This document shows, in pieces, positions 36,179 through 44,982 of a DNA stretch of 64,000 nt (the stretch's first letter is position 1; every line of letters begins with the position of its first letter). The stretch covers positions 51,537 through 115,536 of the forward strand of contig JACPBF010000003.1 in assembly GCA_016180425.1 (NCBI GenBank), in the 5' to 3' direction. A program made the position numbers and the translations under genes. The stretch is from Elusimicrobiota bacterium (GTDB lineage: Bacteria > Elusimicrobiota > Elusimicrobia > 2-02-FULL-39-32). The notes under the pieces were generated by a model. It ran no database searches. It was not told the origin of the DNA and was given only the letters and a program-made list of their open reading frames with translations.

Positions 36179-36727
36179 TCAAGTTAAAGCTTTTAAAAGG
36201 GATGGATGCGCAAAAGGTATGACCACTGAAGAAACTAGCGCTCCTTCTTTTTTAATGGTTTCAACACCAGCATTAATTGCAGCGCGTACCGCTCCAACTT
36301 CTCCAGTTAATGTGATGTATCCTTTCCCGCCTGCGCCGCGTCCTGGGAAAACTTCAATTAAAGTCACTGCTGCTTTTTTTACAGCTGCATCCGCGGCAAA
36401 AATAGAGGCTGCAACATCCTTAGTTTCAATCACCCCAACCGCTTCTATTTTTTCCACTTTTATTCGAGATTTTAAAGCAGGCAACACTTGTTCATGCACG
36501 TTGGGAATAATGAAATAATCCATTAAAGTTGAATCTGCTATTTGAATCCCAGCCTGCAAAGATTGTTCCACTTCAGCCTGCTCTCCGCCAATTAAAATAA
36601 TAAACTTCCCGCGAGGAATCGCCTGAGAATAAAGAAGGTCAACCTCAGCCATTTTCAGCATCACATCTATAGTCTCAATCCCTTTTGCTATGGAACTTAA
36701 TTCCAAAAATCCAATTGCTGGTTTCAT
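36179..36727 (-). CDS. BMC-T tandem-domain shell protein (PduT-like length)
   Basis: 182 residues with two BMC domains: MKPAIGFLELSSIAKGIETIDVMLKMAEV then EAVGVIETKDVAASIFAADAAVKKAAV, ending VIPFAHPSLLKAL. Trimers form pseudo-hexamers. The length matches PduT, but there is no cysteine anywhere, so it cannot bind the pore iron-sulphur cluster of PduT; the pore loop is GRGAGGKGYITLTG. Probably a gated or plain trimer. It sits between rpiB and the aldehyde dehydrogenase, 18 bases after the latter. Confidence 0.93.
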   Translation of the reverse strand: MKPAIGFLELSSIAKGIETIDVMLKMAEVDLLYSQAIPRGKFIILIGGEQAEVEQSLQAGIQIADSTLMDYFIIPNVHEQVLPALKSRIKVEKIEAVGVIETKDVAASIFAADAAVKKAAVTLIEVFPGRGAGGKGYITLTGEVGAVRAAINAGVETIKKEGALVSSVVIPFAHPSLLKALT

Positions 36728-36745
36728 CCTTTTTCCCTCCCAAGA

Positions 36746-38185
36746 TTAGACAATGCGCAAATAGCCCACCATGGAACAATGAAGAGGACGGGAAAAATGG
36801 CTAGGTTTTGTAAGCCCGTCTCCAGTAGGTGTGCCAATTGACATGGTGGCAAATCCTTCTCCCATTCCCAATCCCATAAAATTTGGGCCATTCTTTACAA
36901 AAATGGAACAGGCTAAGCCCCTAGCGGCTTTTGTAATATTGCCCACATGCAAAGAATAAATGGAAGCTGTGTGATGATTTCCGCCCTCCACCTCTTTTGC
37001 AAGCTCTATCGCTTTATCAATATTCGCTACTAAGGTTATGGGAAGAACTGGCATGAGCTGTTCAGTCCAAATAAAAGCATGGTCATTCGGAACCTCTCCC
37101 CAGAGCAAACGAATAGAATCTGAAAGTTCCAATCCAAGGGCTGACGCAATCTTATTTGCATTCTTTCCCACATAATCACGATTTAAAATGTTCTCCGCTT
37201 TTTCATTAGTTTGAAAAACTATTTTTGCTAATTCATCCATTTGACTGGAACTAAGTTCATAAACGCGCGAATCATTTCTTAGCTCTTTATAAAGCGCTGA
37301 AGCAACGGATTCTACAACAATCACCTCTTTTTCACCCGTGCACAAAACACAATTATCAAATGAGGCTCCATCCACAATTCCCTTAGCTGCGGATTTTAAA
37401 TCCGCAGTGTCGTCAATGATCACAGGCGGATTTCCAGGACCTGCGCAGATAGTTTTACGAATAGCCCCAACAGAAAGAGCTATCTTCACTATGGAAGGAC
37501 CTCCTGTCACGAGCGCGCAATTAATTTCTGGATGTTTAAGCAAAGCAACTGTTGTTTCCTGAGATGGAGGATCAATGGTTGTAATGAGTCCCTTGGGCCC
37601 TCCTGCATTAAGGATCGCCTGATCTAAAATTTTCATGGTTTCCTGACAACATTTTCTTGCAGACGGGTGCGGAGAAAAAATGACTGAATTGCCAGCGGAC
37701 AAAATTGAAATTACATTATTAATAATGGTTGAGGTTGGATTTGTGGAAGGGGTAATGCTAGCCACAATCCCTAAGGGAGCATGTTCAATTAAGGTAAGGC
37801 CTTGATCCCCGGTATAGGCTTTCACAGGCTGAAGATCTTCTACCCCTGGCGTTTTTAAAGAGACCAAAATATTTTTTTTAACTTTATCTTGCCAGCGTCC
37901 AAGTCCTGTCTCTTCTTCAGCCATTTTTGCCAGCAGAGCGGCATTTTCATAACCTGCTTTACGAATGGCATCTATCACCTTTTTGCGAAGCTCAATGCCC
38001 ATTCCTTGAAAAATAGTTTGAGCCTTTTTAGCTTCCCTCACCGCAGAATCAATCGTTGGCTGGATCACAGATTGATCCCCTGAATCAGAAGGCAAGGAAT
38101 TTTTTAAAACTGCTGGAGAGACTGTTTCCAGACGTTTTATAACCTCTTGCACTAAAGATTGAATCTCTTCTTCTTTTAGCTGCAT
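36746..38185 (-). CDS. CoA-acylating aldehyde dehydrogenase (PduP/EutE type)
   Basis: 479 residues. Converts acetaldehyde, CoA and NAD to acetyl-CoA inside the compartment. N-terminal helix QLKEEEIQSLVQEVIKRLE (residues 2-20) is a typical encapsulation peptide, followed by a linker (about 22-45). Catalytic Cys is probably C282 in VLCTGEKEV; other motifs are SITPSTNPTSTIINN and SPHPSARKC. It is the second gene after the shell-protein pair at the operon start. The product is used by PduL. Confidence 0.95.
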   Translation of the reverse strand: MQLKEEEIQSLVQEVIKRLETVSPAVLKNSLPSDSGDQSVIQPTIDSAVREAKKAQTIFQGMGIELRKKVIDAIRKAGYENAALLAKMAEEETGLGRWQDKVKKNILVSLKTPGVEDLQPVKAYTGDQGLTLIEHAPLGIVASITPSTNPTSTIINNVISILSAGNSVIFSPHPSARKCCQETMKILDQAILNAGGPKGLITTIDPPSQETTVALLKHPEINCALVTGGPSIVKIALSVGAIRKTICAGPGNPPVIIDDTADLKSAAKGIVDGASFDNCVLCTGEKEVIVVESVASALYKELRNDSRVYELSSSQMDELAKIVFQTNEKAENILNRDYVGKNANKIASALGLELSDSIRLLWGEVPNDHAFIWTEQLMPVLPITLVANIDKAIELAKEVEGGNHHTASIYSLHVGNITKAARGLACSIFVKNGPNFMGLGMGEGFATMSIGTPTGDGLTKPSHFSRPLHCSMVGYLRIV

Positions 38186-38203
38186 TATTTTTAAATTAAA
38201 GTT

Positions 38204-38512
38204 CTATTTTTTTGAAAAATCATCCTTCTTAGAAAAAACAATCTTACCATCTTTTTCTATGTAATCCACTACTGCAAAGATGGAGCAATCCACAGGATTA
38301 CCCTCTGTGGCCCTGGTTTGGCGCGCAGAAGAACCTTGCACAATCAAAACCAGCTCTCCTTCACCTGAACCAACCACATCCACAGCCACTAAAGCATTTC
38401 CTTTAGCAGCGCCTTCTGTATCCACTGGCTGCACAAGCAAAAGTTTTGTGCCCACTAATTTTTCATCCTTGCGGGTACAGACCACATTCCCAATCACTCT
38501 CGCAAATACCAT
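38204..38512 (-). CDS. BMC-P pentameric vertex protein, third copy
   Basis: 102 residues: MVFARVIGNVVCTRKDEKLVGTKLLLVQPVD, VAVDVVGSGEGELVLIVQGSSARQT and DCSIFAVVDYIEKDGK. Second gene of the operon, between BMC-H and the dehydrogenase. Three BMC-P paralogues are usual in several metabolosome types. Confidence 0.95.
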   Translation of the reverse strand: MVFARVIGNVVCTRKDEKLVGTKLLLVQPVDTEGAAKGNALVAVDVVGSGEGELVLIVQGSSARQTRATEGNPVDCSIFAVVDYIEKDGKIVFSKKDDFSKK

Positions 38513-38536
38513 GGTTATCCCTCTATTTTCAAAAAA

Positions 38537-38836
38537 TTATCTTTTTCCTCGATTCAGAGTTTCTGGAAGAGAAATAGGCATTTTGCCTTCTAAATCTGGA
38601 TGAGGCTGCGGGATCACATGCACAGCCACTAATTCTCCAACTTTTTGGGCTGAGGCGGCTCCTGCATCACAAGCGGCTCTACAGGCAGCAACTTCTCCTC
38701 TAAATAAAACCGTGACCAAACCTGAACCAATCTTTTCCCAGCCCACTAACCTTACGTTAGCTGCTTTCACTGCAGCGTCCCCAGCTTCAATTAAGGAAAC
38801 CAGCCCGCGAGTTTCAATCATTCCTAATGCTTCCAT
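38537..38836 (-). CDS. BMC-H hexameric shell protein, first gene of the operon
   Basis: 99 residues: [62 protein letters not shown] and [16 protein letters not shown] strong ribosome site (GGAGGAGG) precedes the ATG. Likely the most abundant facet protein. Confidence 0.96.
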   Translation of the reverse strand: MEALGMIETRGLVSLIEAGDAAVKAANVRLVGWEKIGSGLVTVLFRGEVAACRAACDAGAASAQKVGELVAVHVIPQPHPDLEGKMPISLPETLNRGKR

Positions 38837-38896
38837 AGTTTACCTCCTCCTTTTTCTACTTCAACCATCTTACACCGTTCGAAAAATTTTTATTCA

Positions 38897-38912
38897 ACTA
38901 CATTATAGTAGT
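38897..38912 (-). promoter_or_regulatory. Putative promoter -10 and palindromic operator of the BMC operon
   Basis: On the minus strand TATAAT (38902-38907) lies 66 bases before the first BMC gene and is exactly flanked by ACTAC and GTAGT arms (38897-38901 and 38908-38912). A regulator binding the palindrome would cover the -10. The -35 is weak, so activation may be needed. The 151-base gap between purU and the BMC operon otherwise holds no gene. Confidence 0.45.
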
Positions 38913-38987
38913 CTTGTATAATATGTGTTAGGCTGAATAAAGCGTAGAGCTTTATGATCGCAGCCGCTTTTCTTTCCTAAAAAAAAC

Positions 38988-39851
38988 TCAATTCTTTTTA
39001 AAATGAACCTTGCCCCAATAAACTTCCAAACCTTTTTGCAAATAAAGTTTTATAGCTTTTAGAAGAGTTTGTTCTTCCATGGCCTGGCCTTTTGCTCGGA
39101 TAGTGTCCAATTGATCGTTTTGTTTTACCCTAAAAGATTCCTGCCAAATAATAGGGCCTTGATCTAAATCTTCAGTCACAAAATGAGCCGTGCAGCCCAC
39201 AATTTGAGCTCCTCTTTCATAGGCTTGGGCATAGGCGAACGCTCCTGGGAATGCGGGTAAAATTGAGGGATGCACGTTAATGATCCGATTGGGATACCGC
39301 CAAACAAAATTTGGCGTAAGAATTCTCATGTACCGGGCTAAAACAATAAAATCAATATTAAATTTCTCCAACAAAGAAAGAATTTTCATTTCAGCCTGAG
39401 ACTGATCCTTATCCTCCACGGTAAAAAAAGAATTTTTTTCTTTTTTAACAAAAGCTTGAAGGGTTTTTTCAGTCCCTACCAGCAAAGGAATATTCACTTT
39501 TATTTCTCCTTTTTTCTTTGCTTTTAAAATCGTATCTAAACAGTGAGGCTCTCTTGTAACAAAAACCGCCATATTTTTTAAACGGCTTGGCTCATCAAAA
39601 TGAACTTTTATTTCCATCCCCAAACTCTTGCCTAAATCCTTTAAACCAAACCTAAATCCCTCTTCCCTTAATTTTTCCTTTTGAAAAGAAGCTTCGCAAT
39701 GCATGCCAAAAATCCCGCTAATTACATTTTGATTGATCTTTTCTATATTGCCCTGAGCCTGAAAAATAAAATTTGTTACTTGCGCCACAACCCCTTTTTG
39801 ATCCGGCCCCACCACTGTAATTTCCGCTAAGGTTCTGGAACTCTTTATCAT
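38988..39851 (-). CDS. purU: Formyltetrahydrofolate deformylase
   Basis: 287 residues: N-terminal ACT domain (EITVVGPDQKGVVAQVTNFI; about 8-85) and formyl-transferase fold with VLARYMRILTPNFV, the catalytic region INVHPSILPAFPGAFAYAQAYERG and GCTAHFVTEDLDQGPII. It hydrolyses 10-formyl-THF to formate and THF. It is 16 bases downstream of pduL. A direct link to the BMC pathway is not obvious; it may only share the operon. Confidence 0.94.
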   Translation of the reverse strand: MIKSSRTLAEITVVGPDQKGVVAQVTNFIFQAQGNIEKINQNVISGIFGMHCEASFQKEKLREEGFRFGLKDLGKSLGMEIKVHFDEPSRLKNMAVFVTREPHCLDTILKAKKKGEIKVNIPLLVGTEKTLQAFVKKEKNSFFTVEDKDQSQAEMKILSLLEKFNIDFIVLARYMRILTPNFVWRYPNRIINVHPSILPAFPGAFAYAQAYERGAQIVGCTAHFVTEDLDQGPIIWQESFRVKQNDQLDTIRAKGQAMEEQTLLKAIKLYLQKGLEVYWGKVHFKKN

Positions 39852-39867
39852 AAAACGAATTTCGTAT

Positions 39868-40500
39868 TTAAAGCAAAATCACTTGCTCGTTATTTTTTAC
39901 ATTAAAGGTATTGCCTTCATCTGTATCTAAATGGCACTCTAATTTCATATCCTCCCGCACCCTACACAAAACTGATAAAACCCCGTCCCTTGGTGGCTTG
40001 CCCACCCGTACTTTTACAACTTCCATGTTTTTTACTCCATAGTTCTCTGCCTCACTGGGATGAAAATGAATATGGCGCATCTGAATAATAGCCCCCTCAG
40101 GCAGCGCAATCTCGCGTTTTGGCCCCACAAGGGTAATAGGAGCAGAGCCCTTTACATTGCCAGAATCCCTTACAGGAGCATCTATGCCTAAAGTAAGACA
40201 ATCAGTTCTAGAAAGTTCTATTTGATTATAACTTCGAAAAGGTCCAATCAACCGTACTTTCTTGATCTCTCCTTTTGTTCCTCGTATGGAAATGGTTTCT
40301 TTGCAAGCAAACTGTCCTGGCTGAATTAAATTGCGGATATTAGTAGGTTGAGCGCCTTCTCCAAAAAGTTTTTCAAATGTTTCTTTAGTACAGTGCCAAT
40401 GCCGGTTAGAAATATTCACAACAATAGGATTTTTTTCACGATCCATTCTTTGCATAATTTTCTCCGTAATTTTTTTAACCAGCTCTTTAGACATATTCAC
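39868..40500 (-). CDS. pduL: Phosphate propanoyl/acetyltransferase PduL
   Basis: 210 residues. Zinc-dependent phosphotransacylase that turns acetyl-CoA and phosphate into acetyl phosphate and recycles CoA inside the compartment. Metal ligands are visible: NRHWHCTKETFEKLFG and MRHIHFHPSEAENYG, with CHLDTDEGN near the C-terminus. N-terminal helix MSKELVKKITEKIMQRM is a typical encapsulation peptide. GTG at 40500 or ATG at 40494 can start it. It is encoded with purU, outside the shell operon proper, but points the same way. Confidence 0.95.
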   Translation of the reverse strand: MNMSKELVKKITEKIMQRMDREKNPIVVNISNRHWHCTKETFEKLFGEGAQPTNIRNLIQPGQFACKETISIRGTKGEIKKVRLIGPFRSYNQIELSRTDCLTLGIDAPVRDSGNVKGSAPITLVGPKREIALPEGAIIQMRHIHFHPSEAENYGVKNMEVVKVRVGKPPRDGVLSVLCRVREDMKLECHLDTDEGNTFNVKNNEQVILL

Positions 40501-40597
40501 CAGCCATCTTCAACCCTATTTGCCTCTAGCATCAACCCGCAGAGATAAGCCTAAATTTTTGCGTAAGCCAAATGATCCTAAATTCTTGCATTCAGGT

Positions 40598-41383
40598 TTA
40601 AGCAACATATTTAACAATTCTGCTAAAATCTTCACTCTTTAGACTAGCTCCGCCCACAAGGCCGCCATCAATATCTGGATTTGCCATTAAAGAATCAATA
40701 TTGTCCGGCTTAATTGAACCGCCATAAAGAATTCTGATCTGTTCCGCAATTTCTTTGCCATAGAGGGAAGTTAAATTTTTACGAATAAAAGCATGCATTC
40801 CCTGGGCATGTTCAGGAGTGGCAGTTTTTCCTGTGCCAATAGCCCAGACTGGTTCGTAGGCGATCACTAATTGGCTCGCCTCCTCTTTATTTAAATCTTT
40901 GGCTCCCTCTTGAATCTGTTTTTCTACCACCTTAAAATGAACCTTCCCCTCTCTTTCATTTAAAGTTTCTCCAACACACACAATTGGAATGAGCCCAAAC
41001 TGGAATGCAGCTTTCATTTTTTTTTGCACAGACTGATCTGTTTCTCCAAAATATTGTCTTCTTTCAGAGTGTCCAATAATACAATAATCGCATCCTGCTT
41101 CTTTTAACATAGGCCCTGAAACTTCTCCTGTAAAAGCTCCAGACATTTCCCAAAAAAGATTTTGAGCTCCCAATTTGATATTAGAGCCTTGCAAACTTTC
41201 TTTTATTGCCACTATGGATGGAAAGGGAGGACAAACCAAAATTTCTCTATCTTTAACCTCTCTGCAATCTTTTTTTAATTGCTCTACTAGACTTAAAGAC
41301 TCTTTTACTGTTTTATGCATTTTCCAGTTGCCTGCAAGAAGAGGCGTTCTGAATGAACCGTTATTTGATAGAGAATTATTCAT
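40598..41383 (-). CDS. tpiA: Triosephosphate isomerase
   Basis: 261 residues: LLAGNWKMHKTVKE (active Lys), IIGHSERRQYFGE (His), VIAYEPVWAIGTGKTATPE (Glu) and ILYGGSIKPDN. It feeds glyceraldehyde-3-phosphate released by DeoC into glycolysis. An extended -10 TGCTATAAT lies at 41546-41554 upstream, while a G.U-containing hairpin (41483-41503) sits in the leader. Confidence 0.96.
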   Translation of the reverse strand: MNNSLSNNGSFRTPLLAGNWKMHKTVKESLSLVEQLKKDCREVKDREILVCPPFPSIVAIKESLQGSNIKLGAQNLFWEMSGAFTGEVSGPMLKEAGCDYCIIGHSERRQYFGETDQSVQKKMKAAFQFGLIPIVCVGETLNEREGKVHFKVVEKQIQEGAKDLNKEEASQLVIAYEPVWAIGTGKTATPEHAQGMHAFIRKNLTSLYGKEIAEQIRILYGGSIKPDNIDSLMANPDIDGGLVGGASLKSEDFSRIVKYVA

Positions 41384-41545
41384 GAATTTTAGGACAACTC
41401 CTTTTTAAAAGCAGATTTTAAGATATGGATATAAATAGAAAGATAAAAAAATTTTAAGAAAAGAGGTTTAAAAAATTTGTATTTGTGGCCAAAAAGGCTA
41501 CAATCATTTAATTTCATTTTTTATTCTTTAAAAAAGCTGTTTTTG

Positions 41546-41554
41546 ATTATAGCA
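41546..41554 (-). promoter_or_regulatory. Extended -10 of a tpiA promoter
   Basis: Minus-strand TGCTATAAT (TATAAT at 41546-41551) with no good -35, about 160 bases upstream of tpiA. The extended -10 resembles those at rpsF and rplU. The 198-base gap it lies in holds no gene. Confidence 0.45.
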
Positions 41555-41581
41555 CATTTTTTAAAAACAAAATAAAATTTT

Positions 41582-42184
41582 TTACGTAGTTTTAACTAAA
41601 ATGTCTCCAATAATGTTGGCTGCTTCATCGGTCCTGTCCGCGGCATTTGAAAGATGGCGATAAATTTCTCTTAGCTTTAAAATCAATATGAGGTCGCTTG
41701 TTTTAAAAAGCTCAACCAATGCCTGCCGATAAAGATGTTCAATATAATTTTCAGTTTTCTTAGCCTGTATGAGATGGCTGTTGGCAAGCTTTGGATCTTT
41801 TTCCATCAGCCGCACTGACAAAGCAATCTCTTTAGAAGCGCTGTAAAGAATTTCTGTCATTTTTTGAATATGCGGATTGGTGTTCACTCCAAAAAGAAGC
41901 ATCTCTTCAACTGTGGATTGCGCGTAATCACAAATGTCATCAATGGTTCTGGAAAGTGAAAAAATATCCTCTCGATCAATCGGGGTGACAAAAGTGAGGT
42001 TGAGTTCTTCAATTAAATTTCTCCTTAAATCATCCGCCTCCTGCTCAATGCGTTTAACTTTTTCTCCTTTTTCTACACTGGGCAAAAGAGCAAAATCATA
42101 AAGGCTGCAGATTCCCTCTTCCACTTTTTCTGCCTGCAAAGAAAGCATTTTATAAAAATCTCTTTTTTTAGGGAATGGCCACAT
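41582..42184 (-). CDS. PhoU-like (DUF47/TIGR00153) phosphate-transport regulator
   Basis: 200 residues, all helical. FYKMLSLQAEKVEEG, LPSVEKGEKVKRIEQEADDLRR and FVTPIDREDIFSLSRTIDDICDYA, the DUF47 pattern with conserved acidic metal-binding bundles. In many bacteria it regulates or couples to a Pit permease. Its start codon overlaps the pit stop by one base. Confidence 0.9.
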   Translation of the reverse strand: MWPFPKKRDFYKMLSLQAEKVEEGICSLYDFALLPSVEKGEKVKRIEQEADDLRRNLIEELNLTFVTPIDREDIFSLSRTIDDICDYAQSTVEEMLLFGVNTNPHIQKMTEILYSASKEIALSVRLMEKDPKLANSHLIQAKKTENYIEHLYRQALVELFKTSDLILILKLREIYRHLSNAADRTDEAANIIGDILVKTT

Positions 42185-43206
42185 TAGCGTAATATCCTAA
42201 TTAATATTCCAAAGAATAAAGCGGAAATAAGAGAAGAGGCTGGTATGGTAATGAGCCATGTAAGAAAAAAATCACCGGTAATAGCCCAGCGCACTTGCTT
42301 AGGACGAAACCCAGCTCCAGCTCCCATAATAGAGGAAGAGATCACCTGGGTGGTTGAGATGGGCAGACCTAAAACAGAATTTAAAGCTATAATGGCTGCA
42401 GAAACAGTTTGGGAAGCAAAAGCATGTATTGGCCTAATCGCATAGAGCGCTCCGCCTAATTTCTTAATAATTTTCCAACCTCCTACCAATATCCCAAAAG
42501 CAAGAAAAAAAGCTGAAATCAGCATGACCCAAAAAGGCACCCAAGGCCCCTCTAAAGGAGGATGATAAAGATTTAAAAGAATAAGTCCAAAAGTAATGAT
42601 CCCCATTGTTTTTTGCGCGTCATTAGTGCCATGAGCTAAAGATTGCGCAACTAAAGAAAAAATCTGAGAACTTTTAAAAAAAATATTAGCTTTGGGTCCT
42701 GACCAGCTGCTTATAAAAAATGTAAGTTTGGTAAATAAATAGGTGAAAATAAAACCAACCATGGGAGATAAAAACATGGCCAGAATCACCTCTTTCATCT
42801 TATTCCATTGAATCCCTTGGGTTCCTGCTCCAGAAAGAAATGCGCCCATGAGTCCCCCAATTAAAGCATGGGAGCTGCTGGAAGGGATCCCGTAATGCCA
42901 GGTGATGAGATTCCAAAAAATAGCTCCAACCAAAGCGCTGATTAATATCGTTAAACCAAAACCTGAGGATCTAATAATTTCCATATCAATTAAAGTTCCG
43001 CCAATGGTATTTGCCACGCGAGTGCCAAAAAAGGTTGCGCCGACAAAAACACTGACAGCTGAAATAAAGAGCGCAATTTCTGGAGAAAGAGCGCGGGATG
43101 AAATCACCCCAGCCACTTGATTTGCAGAGTCATGAAACCCATTAGAAAAATCAAAAAGCACAGCCAGAATTAAAAGCAAAAACAAACCAACAAAATAGGG
43201 TTGCAT
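42184..43206 (-). CDS. Inorganic phosphate transporter, Pit family
   Basis: 340 residues, about ten membrane helices. Signature DFSNGFHDSANQVAGVISSRALSP in the first repeat and SLAHGTNDAQKTMGIITFGLI in the second, the two PiT half-repeats with conserved Asn and Asp. Symporter for phosphate or metal phosphate. Gene order pit then PhoU-like is the common arrangement. Confidence 0.94.
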   Translation of the reverse strand: MQPYFVGLFLLLILAVLFDFSNGFHDSANQVAGVISSRALSPEIALFISAVSVFVGATFFGTRVANTIGGTLIDMEIIRSSGFGLTILISALVGAIFWNLITWHYGIPSSSSHALIGGLMGAFLSGAGTQGIQWNKMKEVILAMFLSPMVGFIFTYLFTKLTFFISSWSGPKANIFFKSSQIFSLVAQSLAHGTNDAQKTMGIITFGLILLNLYHPPLEGPWVPFWVMLISAFFLAFGILVGGWKIIKKLGGALYAIRPIHAFASQTVSAAIIALNSVLGLPISTTQVISSSIMGAGAGFRPKQVRWAITGDFFLTWLITIPASSLISALFFGILIRILR

Positions 43207-43247
43207 AAGTGATTGCTTTTGAATATAACAATTCGTTTAAGAAATTG

Positions 43248-44066
43248 TCAAACCAAAGAATTTATTTTTTGAATCAAGAGAGCAAGAAGAAATAAAAATC
43301 CAAAAGTAACCACAATGGTTGCGCCTGTGGGAAAATCAAAAAAGTAGGATCCAAGAATCCCTAATAAACTAGCCGCTGCCCCGATCCCCCATCCTAAAAA
43401 TAAACGCATTCCTATTCTTTCAGAAAAAAGGATCGCAATCACTGAAGGCACGATCAAAAATGAAAAAACTAAAAGCACTCCAGCCACTGCTACGCTAGAG
43501 GTGACCACAAATCCAAAAGTTCCATAAAAGACAAAATCCCAAAAACGAACGGAAATTCCTTTTTGTTCCGCTTCTTGAGGAGAAAGGCTAACAGCAAAAA
43601 TCATTCTCCGATAAAACCAATGAATAAGACCTACTAAAGCGTAGAGAATTGCCATTTTCCCAACTTCCTTAGGTGAGACCGCAAGCAGATTCCCTACCAG
43701 AATATATTTCAGATGTTCCACTCCTTCTGGCGCCCGATCCACAATTAAAATCGAAGCTGCAGCAGAAACCGCATAGACAATTCCAATAAATGCTTCTTGA
43801 GGAACTTTTCTTTTTTCAAGCCGTGTGGTGGCAAATAAAAGCGCGCCTAAAAGCGTGAACCCCAAAGAATAAAAATAGGAGGCTTGGGAATGGAGGTCAT
43901 GGCCAAACAAAAATGCGATGGTCGCGCCCAAAGCTGCTATCTGAGCCAAAGAAAGATCTACAAAAATCACTCCTCTTTGAACCACATGCAACCCCAAATA
44001 AGCGTGGATTCCTGTAAGAACCAGGCAGCAAAGAAAGGGCCAAAATAAAAGTTCAAATGCGCTCAT
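43248..44066 (-). CDS. Zinc/manganese ABC transporter permease (ZnuB/MntB type)
   Basis: 272 residues, about eight hydrophobic helices, ABC-3 family: FLCCLVLTGIHAYLGLHVVQRGVIFVDLSLAQIAALGATIAFL at the N-terminus and SSVAVAGVLLVFSFLIVPSVIAILFS in the middle. Overlaps the binding-protein gene by 4 bases. No ATPase gene (znuC) occurs in the window, so it must be supplied from elsewhere. Confidence 0.92.
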   Translation of the reverse strand: MSAFELLFWPFLCCLVLTGIHAYLGLHVVQRGVIFVDLSLAQIAALGATIAFLFGHDLHSQASYFYSLGFTLLGALLFATTRLEKRKVPQEAFIGIVYAVSAAASILIVDRAPEGVEHLKYILVGNLLAVSPKEVGKMAILYALVGLIHWFYRRMIFAVSLSPQEAEQKGISVRFWDFVFYGTFGFVVTSSVAVAGVLLVFSFLIVPSVIAILFSERIGMRLFLGWGIGAAASLLGILGSYFFDFPTGATIVVTFGFLFLLALLIQKINSLV

Positions 44067-44971
44067 AAACGTAAAAGTTCTTGAATATTATATTCAAAAA
44101 GATCAAAGTAATCTTTTATTTGGGCAAACGCTCCCACAGAAGGGGCGAGTACGCGCAATCGGGCTTGAGCGTTTGCAGCGATTTTTTGCGGCAAACGAAT
44201 GTCAAAATAGGGTTCTGTAATAATAAGATCAATCTTTTCATTTTTCATCTGGGAAATAAGTTCTTGCAGATGTTTTGGGGAGGGTGGAACTCCTGCGCGT
44301 ATCTCTACGTAATTGCGAGCTGCTGCGCCAAAAGTTTTTAAAAAATAAGACCATGTGGTATGGTATGTTACCACTTGTTTACCCTTAAAAAAAGCAAGCT
44401 CCTCTTTCCAATGGATGATTGCTTGATCTAATTTTTTCGAGAACTCATCAAAATTTTCTTTAAAAAAATCCCTCTCAGAGGGCTGCAGCAAGGATAAATT
44501 CTCCATGATATTTTTAGCAATGATCTTCCCATTAGAGGGATTCAGCCAATAGTGAGGATTGCCTTGTGGATGCACATCCCCCAAAGAACGATCCACTTTA
44601 CCTGTTGGAACTTCTAACAATTCTATGCCGCTGGATGCATCCAAAAATCCTTGGGCTCCAATTCTCACCCCTGGATTCCTTGCCCCATCTATGACTGGCA
44701 AAATCCATCCATCTAGGCCCAGTCCCACAATCACTAAAAGATCCGCTCTGGAAACTTTGATCATGTCTGAAGGACGAACTTGAATATAATGAGGATCCTG
44801 AGCGCCCCGCACCAAGGCAGTTACCTCCACCCTATCCTTGCCAATAAACCTTGCAATGGAGGCAAGATCCTCTGTGGTGGTAACAATGCGCAAAGGTTTG
44901 GCATTCATTTCAGAAACTGAAAAAACAAAAAATAGAAATAACCAAAACTTAAATCTCATTTTTTTAATCAC
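44063..44971 (-). CDS. Metal-binding protein of a Zn/Mn ABC transporter (ZnuA type)
   Basis: 302 residues with signal peptide. Cluster A-I fold: RIVTTTEDLASIARFIG, metal ligand His in GAQDPHYIQVRPSD, NPHYWLNPSN, VTYHTTWSYFLKTFG and acidic ITEPYFD. The His-rich loop typical of ZnuA is missing, so zinc versus manganese is open. Translationally coupled to the permease and 11 bases after the barrel gene. Confidence 0.92.
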   Translation of the reverse strand: MIKKMRFKFWLFLFFVFSVSEMNAKPLRIVTTTEDLASIARFIGKDRVEVTALVRGAQDPHYIQVRPSDMIKVSRADLLVIVGLGLDGWILPVIDGARNPGVRIGAQGFLDASSGIELLEVPTGKVDRSLGDVHPQGNPHYWLNPSNGKIIAKNIMENLSLLQPSERDFFKENFDEFSKKLDQAIIHWKEELAFFKGKQVVTYHTTWSYFLKTFGAAARNYVEIRAGVPPSPKHLQELISQMKNEKIDLIITEPYFDIRLPQKIAANAQARLRVLAPSVGAFAQIKDYFDLFEYNIQELLRL

Positions 44972-44982
44972 CTTTAACCTCC

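Noticed and set aside
40516..40608. 30-codon minus-strand frame overlapping the tpiA stop and ending before pduL
   Set aside because: Short, basic, no ribosome site, no recognisable fold; a chance frame is likely.
41483..41503. Hairpin in the tpiA leader as terminator of the phosphate operon
   Set aside because: The stem holds a mismatch in the minus RNA and lies downstream of a possible tpiA promoter, so its role is unclear; kept only as a note under tpiA.
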